The notes beneath the pieces are model-generated. The model was given only the letters and a program-made list of their open reading frames with translations. It ran no database searches and was not told the DNA's origin. 7,213 nt of DNA, taken from the NCBI GenBank assembly GCA_030618475.1, contig JAUXDG010000140.1, forward strand, positions 1-7,213. Reading direction: 5' to 3'. The stretch comes from Gammaproteobacteria bacterium. GTDB lineage: Bacteria; Pseudomonadota; Gammaproteobacteria; DSM-19610. Positions 6,285 to 7,213 of the stretch are shown here, in pieces; the stretch's first letter is position 1; every line of letters begins with the position of its first letter. The position numbers and the translations under genes are program-made.

Positions 6285-7213
6285 TTGCGTTATCGTCAGA
6301 AGTACGGAAACCCGTCGGTCGTTCTGACCGGCGGGTTTTTGCTGTTGCTGCTGTCTGTCTGTCTGTCCGCGCCGCTTCTGGCGCAAGACCGGACGGTGTT
6401 ACCGGGCGCGGGATCGTTACAAAGGGCCATTGACCAGGCCGGTCCCGGTGACCGCTTGCTGCTTCAGGACGGCGTGTATGCAGGTGCAGTCGTCATCGAC
6501 CGGCCACTGAAGTTGCTGGGTAAGGTCTCCAGCATTATCGATGGCGGGGGCGTGGGCCGGGTGATTACCGTGGCAGCGCCGGATGTCGTGGTGCGCGATG
6601 TGACAGTGCGCAATTCGGGCACCAGTCTGGCCACCGAGGACAGCGGCATTTTTGTAACAGCCGACGGAGACCGCGCCCTGATAGACGGTAATCAGCTGCA
6701 ACACAATCTGATCGGTGTTTACCTGAAGGGTCCTGAAAATGCGGTGGTGCGGCGTAACGTCATCGTCGGCAGTACCGATCCGCATGTGAACGACCGTGGC
6801 AATGGTGTCCAGCTCTGGAACACCCCCGGTTCCGTGGTCGAGGACAACGATATCCGTTACGGTCGTGACGGTATCTTTGTGACCACCAGCCAAAACAATG
6901 TTTTTCGTGGCAACCGCCTGCGGGATCTGCGTTTTGCCATCCATTACATGTATACCAATGACAGCGAGGTCAGTGGCAACCGGTCAACCGGCAACCACGT
7001 TGGTTACGCGCTGATGTATTCAGACCGCTTGCAGATATTCGGCAACGTATCCGATGCGGACCGTGACCGTGGCCTGTTTTTCAACTATGCCAATAACTCT
7101 GACATCAGAGGCAACCGGGTCACGGGCGGCGCGGAGAAATGTGTTTTTATCTATAACGCCAATATAAACCATATTCACGGCAACTATTTTTCCGACTGTC
7201 GGATCGGTATTCA
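6285..7213 (+). CDS. nosD: NosD, periplasmic CuZ maturation factor (partial, 3' end beyond window)
   Basis: An open frame follows the nosZ stop in the same frame and runs off the right edge; from TTG at 6285 it gives 309 complete codons, of roughly 400-450 in the family. There is no ATG or GTG start in the right place. TTG 6285 gives a credible Sec signal peptide: basic MRYRQK, a Leu-rich core at 18-27 and a cleavage near LLA (31-33). TTG 6339 or 6345 are alternatives without a basic region. The mature part is a right-handed beta-helix (CASH domain) with repeated xxGNxx turns and NosD hallmarks: HYMYTNDS (220-227), NHVGYALMYSD and KCVFIYNAN (285-293). NosD works with the NosFY ABC transporter to mature the Cu-S cluster of NosZ. 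No Shine-Dalgarno is evident for TTG 6285. The intrinsic terminator at 6308-6340 lies within its first codons, so either expression is attenuated there or the true start is downstream. Confidence 0.92.
   Translation, partial: MRYRQKYGNPSVVLTGGFLLLLLSVCLSAPLLAQDRTVLPGAGSLQRAIDQAGPGDRLLLQDGVYAGAVVIDRPLKLLGKVSSIIDGGGVGRVITVAAPDVVVRDVTVRNSGTSLATEDSGIFVTADGDRALIDGNQLQHNLIGVYLKGPENAVVRRNVIVGSTDPHVNDRGNGVQLWNTPGSVVEDNDIRYGRDGIFVTTSQNNVFRGNRLRDLRFAIHYMYTNDSEVSGNRSTGNHVGYALMYSDRLQIFGNVSDADRDRGLFFNYANNSDIRGNRVTGGAEKCVFIYNANINHIHGNYFSDCRIGI
6308..6340 (+). terminator. Intrinsic terminator after nosZ, overlapping the nosD 5' end
   Basis: AAACCCGTCGGTC (6308-6320) pairs with GACCGGCGGGTTT (6326-6338) around loop GTTCT. 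All 13 pairs form, with one U-G wobble. The GC-rich core is followed at once by TTTTT (6336-6340), the classic rho-independent layout. It lies 36 bp after the nosZ stop, where the end of a nosRZ or nosZ transcript is expected. It is also inside the nosD reading frame if translation starts at TTG 6285. Confidence 0.85.
6351..6366 (+). repeat. (CTGT)4 tetranucleotide repeat in the nosD signal-peptide region
   Basis: Four perfect copies of CTGT follow a run of TTG/CTG leucine codons and encode the end of the signal-peptide core (LSVCL). Gain or loss of one unit would shift the nosD frame. Four units is short for a phase-variable tract, so this may be chance from leucine codons. Confidence 0.5.

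Noticed and set aside
6417..6944. 175-aa open frame on the minus strand
   Set aside because: It is antisense to nosD, whose beta-helix repeats and conserved motifs are clear on the plus strand.
1..7213. Mobile element, CRISPR array, tRNA or riboswitch
   Set aside because: Reading both strands showed no terminal inverted repeats, transposase, spaced direct repeats, tRNA-like fold or recognisable riboswitch. Gene order is that of a normal nos cluster.

Overview
The window looks like a chromosomal segment of a denitrifying or N2O-respiring proteobacterium, most likely a gammaproteobacterium. The partial response regulator at the left edge is very close to enterobacterial OmpR. The nitrous oxide reductase is the Tat-exported type (clade I). 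Coding sequence is moderately GC-rich and compact. No mobile element, CRISPR array, tRNA or rRNA is visible.

Layout, left to right: (1) the 5' part of an ompR-like gene on the minus strand, running off the left edge. (2) A 158-bp intergenic region with a perfect 17-bp inverted repeat of TGTAACAA/TTGTTACA. (3) A 34-residue single-pass membrane protein gene on the plus strand with a strong ribosome binding site and a His-rich tail. (4) A convergent gene on the minus strand for a ferritin-like protein with two ExxH di-iron helix pairs; an imperfect hairpin covers the meeting point. (5) An intergenic region with a perfect FNR/DNR box (TTGAT-N4-ATCAA), placed correctly for a class II promoter that drives the plus-strand nos genes. 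(6) nosR, 763 aa, GTG start. (7) nosZ, 636 aa, with all CuZ and CuA ligands. (8) nosD, cut by the right edge, which appears to start at TTG 12 bp after the nosZ stop. A strong intrinsic terminator lies inside the first codons of that reading frame.

The nos genes make the terminal step of denitrification. NosZ reduces N2O to N2 in the periplasm. NosR is a membrane flavo-iron-sulfur protein that supports electron supply and maturation of NosZ. NosD is the periplasmic partner of the NosFY ABC transporter used in CuZ assembly; nosF and nosY would be expected just beyond the right edge. The FNR/DNR box implies induction by low oxygen and/or NO. The terminator after nosZ suggests that nosRZ is expressed above nosD, with read-through or a separate promoter for the rest.

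I see no wholly new system. The parts most worth a second look are the terminator embedded at the start of nosD, the ferritin-like protein divergent from nosR around one FNR box, and the very short membrane protein next to it.
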